NCBI RefSeq assembly: GCF_015910535.1
Contig: NZ_JACBJG010000011.1
Span: forward strand, 91,555-155,554
Source of the DNA: Saccharomonospora sp. NB11
GTDB lineage: Bacteria; Actinomycetota; Actinomycetes; Mycobacteriales; Pseudonocardiaceae
DNA length: 64,000 bases
Direction: 5' to 3'
In this document: piece after piece, positions 16,777-25,427 of the stretch
Layout of the letters: every line of letters begins with the position of its first letter
Numbering within the stretch: the stretch's first letter is position 1
Position numbers and translations under genes: made by a program
The notes under the pieces: generated by a model
Seen by the model: only the letters and a program-made list of their open reading frames with translations
What the model was told of the DNA's origin: nothing
Databases searched by the model: none

Positions 16777-17985
16777 TCAGCCGGTCTTCTGCACACGCGC
16801 CCAGGCGAGTGCGACGGGGATGGTCAGCACCACTCCGGCCCCACCCGCGAGAGCGATCGCCGTCGTCGCGGACCCGGCGACGTCCGCGACCACACCACCG
16901 AGGGCGACACCGAGTCCCTGCGCCACCCGGAGTCCGGTGCGGTAGACACCGCCCGCGCCACCACGCTTGTCGTTGGGGACCCACGTGATGAACGTGGCGC
17001 CCACGGTGATGATGTAGGCGCCGAAGGCTCCCGCGAGCATCAGCAGCAGCAGGGCGAAGGGCAATGACGGCGTGGCGGCGAAGCCGATGAGGACGGCGGC
17101 GGCGAGGGTGGCCAGTACGCCCATCACCCGCTTGCGGTTCTCGGCTGACACGTAGCGTGAGAGCACGAACGTGCCGATGATGAAGCCGACCGGGTCGGCC
17201 GCGAGGAGCCAGCCGACAGCCTGTTCGGAGGCACCGATCTGGTCGGCGAGCGGAGCGGCCAGTCCCTCCGGGATGACCGCCAGGCCGACCAGCCAGGACA
17301 GAGCGAGCAGCACCCGCAGCCGTCGCTGACTCCACACCCAGCGCACAGCGCTGAACCAGCCGTCGCCGGGATCGCCCGCGGCGGGTCGCTGCTGCACCCA
17401 GAGCTGGACGAGCGCCGCGGCGACGAGGAAGGTGAACGCGTCGATGGCCAGTGCCCACGACGCCCCGAACGACGTCACCAGCACGCCGCCTCCGGCGAGA
17501 CCGATGAGCATGGCGATGTTGCTCGTGATGCCGCGCAGGTCCTGGCTTCTGAGGTAGAGCTCGTCGTCGGTGAAGACCTCGCGCGTCAAGGCGTTCTGGG
17601 CGGCGTTGGCCGGGGCGCCCGCGAGCCGGGCGAGGACCACGAGGGCGCACAGCGGGAGCAAAGGCATCCCGGGAATGGCCATCGCGCCCACGAGCAGGGC
17701 CTGGATCACCGCCGAGCCGACCAGGACCGTCTTGCGGGGAAAGCGGTCGGCGATCTGCGACAGCCCCAGACCACCGACGAGCGCGGGCAGGAAGGTGAGC
17801 GCGTAGACCCCGGCAGCCCAGAGGGCCGATCCGGTGCGGCTGTAGACGACGATGGACAGCGCCACCGTGGTGAGGTGGTCCCCGAGGACCGACTGCGCCT
17901 CCGCGATCCACAGGGCTCGGAACTCGCGGTTGCGGATCGCGTCCGTCATCCGCGCCGCGGTCGTGGTAGCTACCAACCTGGTCAC
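16777..17985 (-). CDS. MFS transporter
   Basis: A 402-residue major facilitator with about 12 hydrophobic segments and the typical loop 2-3 motif (SQIADRFPRKTVL). N-terminal IRNREFRALWIAEAQSVLGD is common in MFS exporters of the EntS/YfiS-like type in actinobacteria. Substrate unknown. The start is uncertain: GTG at 17985 gives 402 residues, while ATG at 17949 would leave a 12-bp palindrome (17964-17975) upstream as an operator. Confidence 0.82.
   Translation of the reverse strand: MTRLVATTTAARMTDAIRNREFRALWIAEAQSVLGDHLTTVALSIVVYSRTGSALWAAGVYALTFLPALVGGLGLSQIADRFPRKTVLVGSAVIQALLVGAMAIPGMPLLPLCALVVLARLAGAPANAAQNALTREVFTDDELYLRSQDLRGITSNIAMLIGLAGGGVLVTSFGASWALAIDAFTFLVAAALVQLWVQQRPAAGDPGDGWFSAVRWVWSQRRLRVLLALSWLVGLAVIPEGLAAPLADQIGASEQAVGWLLAADPVGFIIGTFVLSRYVSAENRKRVMGVLATLAAAVLIGFAATPSLPFALLLLMLAGAFGAYIITVGATFITWVPNDKRGGAGGVYRTGLRVAQGLGVALGGVVADVAGSATTAIALAGGAGVVLTIPVALAWARVQKTG
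17964..17975. promoter_or_regulatory. 12-bp palindrome near MFS start
   Basis: TGGTAGCTACCA is a perfect palindrome. It is inside the reading frame if translation begins at GTG 17985, or just upstream if it begins at ATG 17949. It may be a repressor site. Confidence 0.35.
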
Positions 17986-18331
17986 CTTGTGCCGAATCGG
18001 TTACGTGTTGCGACGTCGGCGCCCACGTTAGTTTTGATCTACCTGGTGTGGAGCCGATCGCCGGACGTTACCCGGAACGGACTAACGCCGTTGCAGTGCG
18101 TGTTGCCTGCAGTCGTGTGCGCCGGGCAGCAATGATGAGTCCCCCTGAACGTCGGGCTGTATCCCGGGGCCGATCGTCGACCACTCGTTCGGCGCAGTGC
18201 CGACGCCGTTCACCGCGCGGACCTGCGCTGTTGCGGTCGCCCCTGCCGACACTGACGGTGACGGACCGGCCTTGACCAACGCCGGTGGAACGACGCAGAC
18301 GCCGCGTTCGCGGTGGGGGAGACGAGCGAAC
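17986..18331. other. 346-bp divergent intergenic region
   Basis: This lies between the leftward MFS gene and the rightward SDR gene and must hold both promoters. I see no small gene with a credible ribosome-binding site and no strong hairpin. Confidence 0.45.
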
Positions 18332-19246
18332 ATGAACGGACAGCTCGACGGCAAGGCCGTCGTCGTGACCGGAGCCGGTCGCGGACTGGGGGAAGCCTTC
18401 GCGACGCACGCGGCGCAGGCCGGCGCGTGCGTGGTGGTGAACGACGTCGACGCGGATCTCGCGGAGCGGACGACAGCGAACATCACCGCTCACGGCGGCC
18501 GGGCCGTCGCGAGCGGTCACGACGTCGCCGACGCGGACCAGGCGGCCGCGCTCGTGGATCTCTGCGTGGCGGAGTTCGGTGGCGTCGACGGGTTGGTGAA
18601 CAACGCGGGCGTGAACTACGAGGCCGTGTCGTGGCTCGACAAGCCCGACGACGTCCGCACCCTCGTCGAGACCAACGTGCTGGGCGTCATCTACGTGGGA
18701 ACGGCGGCCGCGCGCGTGATGGTGGACACGGGGCGAGGCGGCTCGATCGTCAACATCTCGTCGGGGGCGTCGCTCGGTCAGCGCAAGCTCGCCGCCTACT
18801 CGGCCAGCAAGGGAGCGGTGGCGTCGCTGACCTACTCCTGGGCACTCGACATGGAGGAGGTCGGCGTGCGGGTCAACGCGGTGTGCCCGCTGGCCCACAC
18901 ACGCATGGTCTGGGCCTCGGAGCGGTCGCTGCGGAACTGCCCGCCCGAACGCACGCCCTCGAAGATCGCTCCGCTCGTGCTGTTCCTGCTCTCCGACGAC
19001 GCCGAGGGCATCACGGGACAGCTCATCCGGTGCAACGGCTCCGAGCTGCACATCATGGGCCAGCCGTACATCAAGCAGCCCGTGCTGCACCGCGCGGTGT
19101 GGGACAGCACGAGCGTGCGGCGTGCGTTCTCGGAGGTCTTCGCGGCGCATCTCGAACCGTACGGGTTGGAGAAGCGGGTCCCGCCGACGCTGAGGGAGTG
19201 GACCGGCACGGCGTCCGGGGCGTCGTGGCCCCGGCGCAGCGCGTGA
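18332..19246 (+). CDS. short-chain dehydrogenase/reductase (SDR)
   Basis: A 304-residue SDR. The NAD(P)-binding motif TGAGRGLGE is at residues 13-21, NNAGV near 90, the active-site Ser in VNISSGASLG, and Tyr/Lys in YSASKGA near 155-161. The cofactor Asp in VVVNDVDADL suggests NAD preference. The C-terminal ~80 residues extend beyond the usual SDR core and contain an HIMGQPYIKQPVLHR region, seen in SDRs of steroid or fatty-acid type metabolism. Start ATG 18332 is preceded by GGGGGA. It converges on the acyl-CoA ligase gene. Confidence 0.85.
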   Translation: MNGQLDGKAVVVTGAGRGLGEAFATHAAQAGACVVVNDVDADLAERTTANITAHGGRAVASGHDVADADQAAALVDLCVAEFGGVDGLVNNAGVNYEAVSWLDKPDDVRTLVETNVLGVIYVGTAAARVMVDTGRGGSIVNISSGASLGQRKLAAYSASKGAVASLTYSWALDMEEVGVRVNAVCPLAHTRMVWASERSLRNCPPERTPSKIAPLVLFLLSDDAEGITGQLIRCNGSELHIMGQPYIKQPVLHRAVWDSTSVRRAFSEVFAAHLEPYGLEKRVPPTLREWTGTASGASWPRRSA

Positions 19247-19253
19247 AGGGGGA

Positions 19254-19283
19254 GGCTCGCGCCGGGTGACTCCGGCGCGAGCC
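19254..19283. terminator. bidirectional terminator
   Basis: GGCTCGCGCCGG and its exact complement (19254-19265 and 19272-19283) form a 12-bp stem with a 6-nt loop in the 44-bp gap between the convergent SDR and acyl-CoA ligase genes. Confidence 0.75.
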
Positions 19284-19290
19284 GCGCTGG

Positions 19291-21117
19291 TCAGGTGTAC
19301 AGGGCGTCGATGTCCGCGTGGTAGCGGCTGGTGATCACGCGACGCTTGAGTTTCAACGTCGGCGTCACCTCGCCGCTCTCGGGTGTCCACGGTTCGGTGA
19401 GCAGGTGGTAGCGCTTCACCTGCTCCACCCTGGCCAGTCGCTCGTTCGCCGCCTCGACGGCGCGGTCGATCTCGGCGCGGACGGCGGGATGCGCCGCGAG
19501 CTCGGTGAGGTCGCGGTTCTCGATGCCGCGGGTGGCGGCCCAGTTGAGAACGGTCTCGTCGTCGAGCACGACGAGTGCGGTCACGTACGGCCTGCCGTCG
19601 CCGATCGCGATCGCCTGCCCGATCAGCGGATGTTCCTTGAGGAGACCCTCGATCCGGGTGGGCGCGATGTTCTTGCCGCCCGCGGTGATGATGAGTTCCT
19701 TCTTCCGGTCGGTGATCGTGACGAAGCCGTCCTCGTCGATCGTGCCGATGTCTCCCGTGGCGAACCAGCCGTCGGCGTCGACGGCGGGAGTGATCGCCCC
19801 GTCGGCCTGGAGGTAGCCGAGGAACACGATCGGCCCCCGGACGAGCAGTTCCCCGTCCGCCGCGACGGTGACCTCCACGTCGGCGACCGGCTTGCCGACG
19901 GTTCCGGCCTTGAAGGCCTTCGCGTGGTTGGCCGTCGCGGCCCCGGTGGTCTCGGACAGGCCCCACACCTCGTGGATCTCGACGCCGAGTCCTGCGGCGA
20001 AATGCAGCACTTCCAGCGGGAGGGCCGCCGCTCCGCTGGAGGCGAACGTGAGCTGGTCGAGACCGAGCATCGTGCGCACGGGCGCGAGCACGGTGCGGTC
20101 GGCCTCGGCGATGCGCTCGGCGAGCTCGGGCGGGACCTCCTCGCCCGCGCTGCGCAGCGCGTACCCCTGCCGGAGCAGGTCGCTGGCGGCGAGCAGGGCC
20201 TCCCGGCGGTCCTCGGGAGCCGCGGCCAGCATGGTCTTGAGTCCCGCGACCATCTTCTCCCAGACCCGGGGCACCCCGAAGAACGCCTGGGGGCGCACGC
20301 GGGCGAGAGCGGCGGCGATACCGGCGGGGTCGGCGAGCGTGTGCACGTGCCCGGCCCGGACGACCGGCATGTAGAGGGACAACTCGCGCTCGGCGATGTG
20401 CGCGAGCGGGAGGTAGGCGATGTTGGACAGGTGCGGTGGCGCATCGTGCAGGCTGTGCAGGGCGATCGCCTCGTGGATGGCGTTGCGGTGCGACAGCACC
20501 ACGCCCTTGGGCACCCCGGTGGTCCCCGAGGTGTAGATCATCGACAGCGGGTCGTCGGGCTTGATCGCGTCGGTGAGTGTCTCGAACGTCCCCGGAGAGT
20601 CCCGGTGCAGCTCCGCGCCCCGCTCCCGCAGCCGGGCGTACGTCAGGAAGCGGTCGTCGTCCGGGACGACGTCGCCGTCGAAGACCACGACGTGGCGGAC
20701 ACCAGGGAGGTCGTCGAGGACGGCCTGCCAGCGGGGTAGTTCGTCGGAGCCGGCGATCACGGCGATCGGGGCGGAGCTGTGGTCGACCACGTAGCGGAGT
20801 TGTTCGGTGCTCAGGGTGGAGTAGGCCGTGCACGGGATCGCACCGAGGTTGGCGGCGGCGAGATCGACGAGGATGTGTTCGGGGCGGCTCGCCGACATGA
20901 TCATGAGGCGCTGTCCGGCACGGAGGCCGAGGTCGGCGAGTCCTCGGGCGAGGGCGGCGACCTCGTCGCGCACCTGCGCCCAGCTCAACGTGGGGGCATC
21001 GGGGTCGTCCAGGGACGTCAACGCCGGGAGGTCACCGAACTCGGTGGCGTTGCGGCGAAGGAATCTGGCGATGGTCTGGCCTTCGACCTGGGCTGCGACG
21101 GATTGCTGAGTGGTCAA
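19291..21117 (-). CDS. long-chain fatty-acid--CoA ligase (AMP-forming, FadD15-like)
   Basis: An adenylate-forming enzyme of about 608 residues. The P-loop motif YTSGTTGVPKG, the A4/A5 region (EVWGLSETTGAATAN), the hinge (GWFATGDIGTIDEDGF) and the catalytic Lys region near the C terminus (TPTLKLKRRVI) are all present. It activates fatty acids with ATP and CoA in the cytoplasm. An ATG at 21132 would place the AGGAGGA ribosome-binding site inside the gene, so I prefer the TTG at 21117 six bases after it. It is divergent from the HhH-fold gene. Confidence 0.88.
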   Translation of the reverse strand: MTTQQSVAAQVEGQTIARFLRRNATEFGDLPALTSLDDPDAPTLSWAQVRDEVAALARGLADLGLRAGQRLMIMSASRPEHILVDLAAANLGAIPCTAYSTLSTEQLRYVVDHSSAPIAVIAGSDELPRWQAVLDDLPGVRHVVVFDGDVVPDDDRFLTYARLRERGAELHRDSPGTFETLTDAIKPDDPLSMIYTSGTTGVPKGVVLSHRNAIHEAIALHSLHDAPPHLSNIAYLPLAHIAERELSLYMPVVRAGHVHTLADPAGIAAALARVRPQAFFGVPRVWEKMVAGLKTMLAAAPEDRREALLAASDLLRQGYALRSAGEEVPPELAERIAEADRTVLAPVRTMLGLDQLTFASSGAAALPLEVLHFAAGLGVEIHEVWGLSETTGAATANHAKAFKAGTVGKPVADVEVTVAADGELLVRGPIVFLGYLQADGAITPAVDADGWFATGDIGTIDEDGFVTITDRKKELIITAGGKNIAPTRIEGLLKEHPLIGQAIAIGDGRPYVTALVVLDDETVLNWAATRGIENRDLTELAAHPAVRAEIDRAVEAANERLARVEQVKRYHLLTEPWTPESGEVTPTLKLKRRVITSRYHADIDALYT

Positions 21118-21227
21118 CGCTGTCCTCCTCATTCTCCGTGAACGAACCAGCTTATGTAATGCGCGTCACTTTTCGGGAGGGGCGTATTCGGCTGAATCGT
21201 GTCGCGGTCGACGGGTACAGCTCGACG

Positions 21228-21875
21228 GTGGGCACGGACGGACGGAAGGCCGACACGGTGCAGCGGTTGCTCCGGGTGGCCGGACGCACCTATGCCGACG
21301 AGGCCGGGATCGGACTGCGCGACACGCCGTCGCCGCTGTACCGGCTGCTGGTGCTGTCGGTGCTGCTGTCGGCTCGGATCAAGGCCGACATCGCCGTCGC
21401 GGCGGCGCGGGAGCTCTTCGCCGCGGGCTGTCGAACCCCGCGCGGGACGCTCGACACGTCCTGGCAGGACCGTGTCGACGCGTTGGGGCGCGGCCATTAC
21501 GTGCGCTACGACGAGAGCACGGCCACCACGCTCGGCAGGGGTGCGGAACTGATCGTCGACGAGTACGGCTCCGACCTGCGCCGGATGGCCGCTCGGGCGG
21601 AGGGCGACGTGTCGACGCTGCGGAGGCTGCTGCGTGAGGTGCCCGGTATCGGAGCAGTGGGCGCCGACATCTTCTGCCGTGAGGTGCAGGCCGTGTGGCC
21701 GTGGGTCCGGCCGTATCTCGACGCGAAGGCGAGGAAGGGGGCCGAGCGGATCGGTCTGCCCGGCGACGTCGCGTCGTTGGCCGTGCTCGTCGACGATGGC
21801 GATCTCGCGCGGTTCTCCGCGGCTCTCGTGCGGGTGAGTCTGGATGCGCGGCTTGCGAAGGAGGTCACCGGCTGA
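21228..21875 (+). CDS. HhH-GPD-fold endonuclease III-like protein
   Basis: About 215 residues with the all-helical fold and helix-hairpin-helix motif (VPGIGAVGADIF) of the endonuclease III / DNA glycosylase superfamily. The 4Fe-4S cysteine cluster of Nth is missing and I cannot identify a catalytic Lys with certainty, so it may be a non-catalytic DNA-binding relative. The start is uncertain: an in-frame ATG at 21138 exists, but that segment overlaps the promoter region shared with the ligase gene. Confidence 0.6.
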   Translation: MGTDGRKADTVQRLLRVAGRTYADEAGIGLRDTPSPLYRLLVLSVLLSARIKADIAVAAARELFAAGCRTPRGTLDTSWQDRVDALGRGHYVRYDESTATTLGRGAELIVDEYGSDLRRMAARAEGDVSTLRRLLREVPGIGAVGADIFCREVQAVWPWVRPYLDAKARKGAERIGLPGDVASLAVLVDDGDLARFSAALVRVSLDARLAKEVTG

Positions 21876-22068
21876 CCGGTGGGTCCGTCGTCGGCGGTCG
21901 ATCGCCGATCACGTCGCTGTCGAAGATCTGTTGTGGACGGTCGCTGCGCTGGGGCGGAGAGTGATCCTCGTCGCCGGGTCGGGCTGTCGTCGGCGCGCTG
22001 AACAGTGTGATCCAGATTACGATGACGGGTCGAGTCGTTCGAAGTGGGAGTCGGCGGGAGGGGGCGTC

Positions 22069-23376
22069 GTGGGCGGCGAGGATGTCCTGGTCGCGGGGCG
22101 GTACCGCCTGCTGGAGCGCGTCGGCCGTGGGGGCATGGGCATCGTGTGGCGGGCCCACGACGAGCACCTCGATCGGGTGGTCGCGGTCAAGCGGTTGCGT
22201 TCCGACGGTGTGGGTGACGAGGACTTCGAGGCTGTTCTCGACCGCACGATGCGCGAGGCGCGGGTCGCGGCACGGATCGCCCATCCGCATGCGATCACCG
22301 TGCACGACGTGGTCGTCGACCAGGGTGCCGCTTTCCTCGTGATGGAGTTCCTCCCGTGTCGGAGCCTCTCGGCGCTGGTGGCCGAGACGGGCCCGTTGTC
22401 TCCGGTCGAGGCTGCCGCCATCGGAGCCCAGGTGGCGTCCGCTCTCGCGGCGGCGCACGCGGAGGGCATCGTCCACTGCGACGTCAAACCCGGCAACGTG
22501 CTCGTCACCGACGACGGCATCGCCAAGATCGCCGACTTCGGCATTTCCCGCGCCGAGGGGTTGGGCCCGGTGTTCGATCGAGGACTCGTCGCCGGAACGC
22601 CCGCGTACCTCGCGCCCGAAGTGGCCGAGGGCGGCCGGGGTGGTGCGGCCTCGGACGTCTTCTCGCTCGGTGCGACGTTGTTCTGGGCGGTCGAAGGCGT
22701 GCCGCCGTTCGGCGACCCCGGCAACACCGTCGCCCTGCTCGTGCGCATCACGCACTCCCGACCGGAACCGTTCCGCAGGGCCGGGGTCCTCGGGGAGCCG
22801 CTGCGGGCGATGCTGCGTCGGGACCCGGCCGAACGGCCGACCATGCGTCAGGTCCAGAACCTACTGGAGGCGATCGCCGCCGGACGGCCCGCGGACTCGC
22901 CGGGTTCGGTCGACACCCGCCCGCTCACCGTCGTCTCCGCGCGGACGGTGCGTCGGGTGGCGATCGGAGGTGTCGTGGCGGCGGTGGTCGTCTCGGCGGG
23001 CATGGCACTAAGCCGCGACGCCGACACCGATCGCAGCGGCGCGATCGCGCTGCCCGGCACGTCCGACTGCGTCGCGGAGTTGCGTGTGCTGCGGCGCTGG
23101 GACGGCGGGTACGAGGGGGAGGTCGTCGTGCGGCCGGTCGACACGGAGGTGGACGGCTGGGTGACGCGATGGTCGCCGCCGCGAGGCCACGAGGTCACCG
23201 AGGTGTGGAACGGCACCGCGTCGTGGCGGGGTGACGAGGTGCGCGTGCGCGACGTGGGGTGGAACGCGGTGCTGGGGGAAGGGCGGGTCGCCGTGTTCGG
23301 CTTCCTGGTTCAGACCTCACCCGACGCCGACCGGATGGACGACGGCCGCATCGTGCTTCCCTGTCGTGCGGACTGA
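22069..23376 (+). CDS. transmembrane Ser/Thr protein kinase with CBM2-like extracellular domain
   Basis: A 435-residue PknB-type receptor kinase. The kinase domain (~10-275) has the Gly loop GRGGMG, the catalytic Lys (VAVKRL), HCDVKPGN, DFG and APE motifs. The usual HRD Arg is Cys here, so it is a non-RD kinase. One transmembrane helix (~294-314) leads to a ~110-residue outer domain whose pattern (CVAELRVLRRWDGGYEGEV, two Cys at its ends, spaced Trp residues, VEVWNGT-like and GWNAVLGEG) resembles a carbohydrate-binding module family 2. I take GTG 22069 because GGGAGGGGG precedes it. Its end overlaps a TetR gene by 67 bases. Confidence 0.82.
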   Translation: MGGEDVLVAGRYRLLERVGRGGMGIVWRAHDEHLDRVVAVKRLRSDGVGDEDFEAVLDRTMREARVAARIAHPHAITVHDVVVDQGAAFLVMEFLPCRSLSALVAETGPLSPVEAAAIGAQVASALAAAHAEGIVHCDVKPGNVLVTDDGIAKIADFGISRAEGLGPVFDRGLVAGTPAYLAPEVAEGGRGGAASDVFSLGATLFWAVEGVPPFGDPGNTVALLVRITHSRPEPFRRAGVLGEPLRAMLRRDPAERPTMRQVQNLLEAIAAGRPADSPGSVDTRPLTVVSARTVRRVAIGGVVAAVVVSAGMALSRDADTDRSGAIALPGTSDCVAELRVLRRWDGGYEGEVVVRPVDTEVDGWVTRWSPPRGHEVTEVWNGTASWRGDEVRVRDVGWNAVLGEGRVAVFGFLVQTSPDADRMDDGRIVLPCRAD

Positions 23377-23990
23377 CCCTGCTGCCGATCGCGGGGCAAC
23401 ACCTGGTCGAGGTGGTAGCGCAGGACCTCCATCGCGGCCGTGGCGCTGCGTTGGCCGACGAGCACGCTCGTGCCCATGCCGTGGGTGAGCGTCACCAGGC
23501 GAGCCGCTTCGAGTACCGGGTCGGCGTCGGCGGCGAGTTCCCCGCGTCGTTCGGCCGTTCGCAGCAGCTCGGTGAGGTGTCGCTCCAGGCGGTCGGGGCC
23601 TGCGACGAACGGGAGTCGGGCGAGTTCGGGGTCGGTCATCGCGAGCACCGCGTAGGAGGTCCACACCACGTGGAAGACGCGGCTCGGTTCGTCGGTGGGA
23701 AGTGCCTCGGCGAGGAAGGTCTCGACGCGCTCGCGGGTCGACGGCGTGGCCGACAGGTCGGCGAGGCGGGCGTTCCAGCGCTCGTGGCTGCGCCGTTCGA
23801 GGTCCTCCAAGGCGGAGTGCAACAGGTGGGCCTTGGTCCGGAAGTAGTACTGCACGAGCCGGAGTGACACCCCGGCCTCGGCGGCGACCGCGCGCATGGT
23901 CACCGCCGCCAGCCCCTCGCGTCCGGCGACGCGGAGCAGGGCGGCCACGAGGTGTGCGCGGCGTTGCTCGTGGTCGACTCGTCTGGGCAT
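23310..23990 (-). CDS. TetR/AcrR family regulator of the DHA2 exporter
   Basis: A 226-residue TetR protein with the N-terminal helix-turn-helix (VTMRAVAAEAGVSLRLVQYYF) and a C-terminal ligand domain. The last ~25 residues are an unusual basic tail that extends over the end of the kinase gene on the other strand. It is divergent from the DHA2 MFS gene with palindromes in the gap, the standard arrangement for a drug-responsive repressor. ATG at 23990 follows GGGAG. Confidence 0.85.
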   Translation of the reverse strand: MPRRVDHEQRRAHLVAALLRVAGREGLAAVTMRAVAAEAGVSLRLVQYYFRTKAHLLHSALEDLERRSHERWNARLADLSATPSTRERVETFLAEALPTDEPSRVFHVVWTSYAVLAMTDPELARLPFVAGPDRLERHLTELLRTAERRGELAADADPVLEAARLVTLTHGMGTSVLVGQRSATAAMEVLRYHLDQVLPRDRQQGQSARQGSTMRPSSIRSASGEV

Positions 23991-24017
23991 GCGACTCCCT
24001 CCGGTTATGGTACAAGT

Positions 24018-24038
24018 GTATCTGATACTGATGTATCA
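24018..24038. promoter_or_regulatory. overlapping palindromes, TetR operator
   Basis: GTATC-T-GATAC (24018-24028) overlaps TGATAC-TGAT-GTATCA (24023-24038). They lie between the TetR start (23990) and the exporter start (24054), in an AT-rich patch that probably includes the exporter promoter. Confidence 0.65.
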
Positions 24039-24053
24039 GAACGGTGGTCGCCG

Positions 24054-25418
24054 ATGCTCGTCCTGCTGTCGTGCCTCGGACAGTTCCTCGTGGTGCTCGA
24101 CGTCTCGATCGTCAACGTCGCCCTGCCGTCGATCGACGCGGCGCTGCGCCTCGACCCGGTGCTCACGCAGTGGGTCGTCAACGCCTACGCGCTGCCCTTC
24201 GCCGGACTGCTCCTGGTCGGTGGCCGACTCGCAGACCTCGTCGGACTGCGCCGCGTTTTGCGCTCCGGTCTCGCGCTCGTCGCGGTGGCGAGTCTGCTCG
24301 GCGGTGCGGCGACGAGCGCCGGGGTGCTGCTCGCGGCCCGGGCCGGGCAGGGCGTGGGAGCGGCGATGGTGGCCCCCGCGACGCTGACGCTGCTGACCAC
24401 CACCGTGCCCGAAGGGGCCCGGCGACACCGCGCTCTGGCGGTATGGACCGCAGTCGGTCTCGCGGGCGGCACCCTGGGCAACCTCGCGGGCGGTGTGCTC
24501 ACGGAGTACCTGTCCTGGCGGTGGGTGCTGTGGGTCAACGTGCCGTTCGCCGTGGTGGCAGCCGTCATGGCTGTGCGCGCGCCCGACCGACGTGGTCGTC
24601 GTCGGCCGGTCGACGTGCCGGGTGCGCTGCTCGCCGTCCTCGGACTGGTGGCCCTCACCCTTGCTGTCGGGGACGTGGGCGACACTCGACCGGCGACCTG
24701 GGTGGTGCTGGTCGTGGCCGCGGGCGCTCTCGGCGCGTTCGTCGCCGTCGAGCGACGGTGGGCCGCGGTGCCGTTGCTTCCTCCGACGTTGCTGCGCATC
24801 CCGTCGGTCGCCCGAGGCAACGTCGTCATGCTGCTCGCGGGGGCCTGCCTGAATCCGATGTGGTACTTCCTGACCTTCGCGATGCAGGACGTGCTCGGCC
24901 TCGGTCCGTCGGCGACGGGGCTCGGCTTCCTGCCCCACACGATGCTCACCGTCGTCGTGGGCGTGTGGCTCACACCGCGACTGCTGCGCGTCGTCGCCGC
25001 GCGCACGCTGGTGGTGAGTGGGGCCCTGCTCGCCGCCGTCGGGTTCGCCTGGCAGAGCGGGCTGACCGCCGAGGCGGGATACGTGGCGGGCGTGCTCGGC
25101 CCGGCGGTGTTCCTCGCGCTGGGCAGCGGACTGCTCAACACCCCGGCCACAATCCTCGCCACGAGTGGGATCGCCGAGGAGGATGCGGGGGCTGCCTCGG
25201 GACTGCTCAACACGACCAAGCAGGTCGGCGCGGCGCTTGGCCTCGCGGCGCTCGTGGCGGTGACGCAGTTCGGCGATCCTCTGCTTGCCCACGGCCGGGC
25301 TTTCGCGGTGATGGCGGTCGTCTCGGTCGCCACGGCGCTCGCGGCGATGCTGCTTCCGGCCGAGACCTCGAACACGGGGCAGCCGAGGTCCGGCGTAGCG
25401 AGTGATCGGCCTGGGTAG
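24054..25418 (+). CDS. DHA2-type MFS drug exporter
   Basis: A 454-residue multi-pass transporter with about 14 hydrophobic segments. N-terminal FLVVLDVSIVNVALPSID is the standard motif of the EmrB/QacA (DHA2, 14-TM) family, followed by GGRLADLVGLRR and a motif-C-like GxxxGxxxG region. It exports hydrophobic drugs in exchange for protons. ATG at 24054 is the most likely start since the operator palindromes lie directly before it. Confidence 0.87.
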   Translation: MLVLLSCLGQFLVVLDVSIVNVALPSIDAALRLDPVLTQWVVNAYALPFAGLLLVGGRLADLVGLRRVLRSGLALVAVASLLGGAATSAGVLLAARAGQGVGAAMVAPATLTLLTTTVPEGARRHRALAVWTAVGLAGGTLGNLAGGVLTEYLSWRWVLWVNVPFAVVAAVMAVRAPDRRGRRRPVDVPGALLAVLGLVALTLAVGDVGDTRPATWVVLVVAAGALGAFVAVERRWAAVPLLPPTLLRIPSVARGNVVMLLAGACLNPMWYFLTFAMQDVLGLGPSATGLGFLPHTMLTVVVGVWLTPRLLRVVAARTLVVSGALLAAVGFAWQSGLTAEAGYVAGVLGPAVFLALGSGLLNTPATILATSGIAEEDAGAASGLLNTTKQVGAALGLAALVAVTQFGDPLLAHGRAFAVMAVVSVATALAAMLLPAETSNTGQPRSGVASDRPG

Positions 25419-25427
25419 CCGACGTGG

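Noticed and set aside
18068..20833. 921-residue open frame on the - strand
   Set aside because: Arg/Pro/Gly-rich shadow of the acyl-CoA ligase and SDR genes in another frame.
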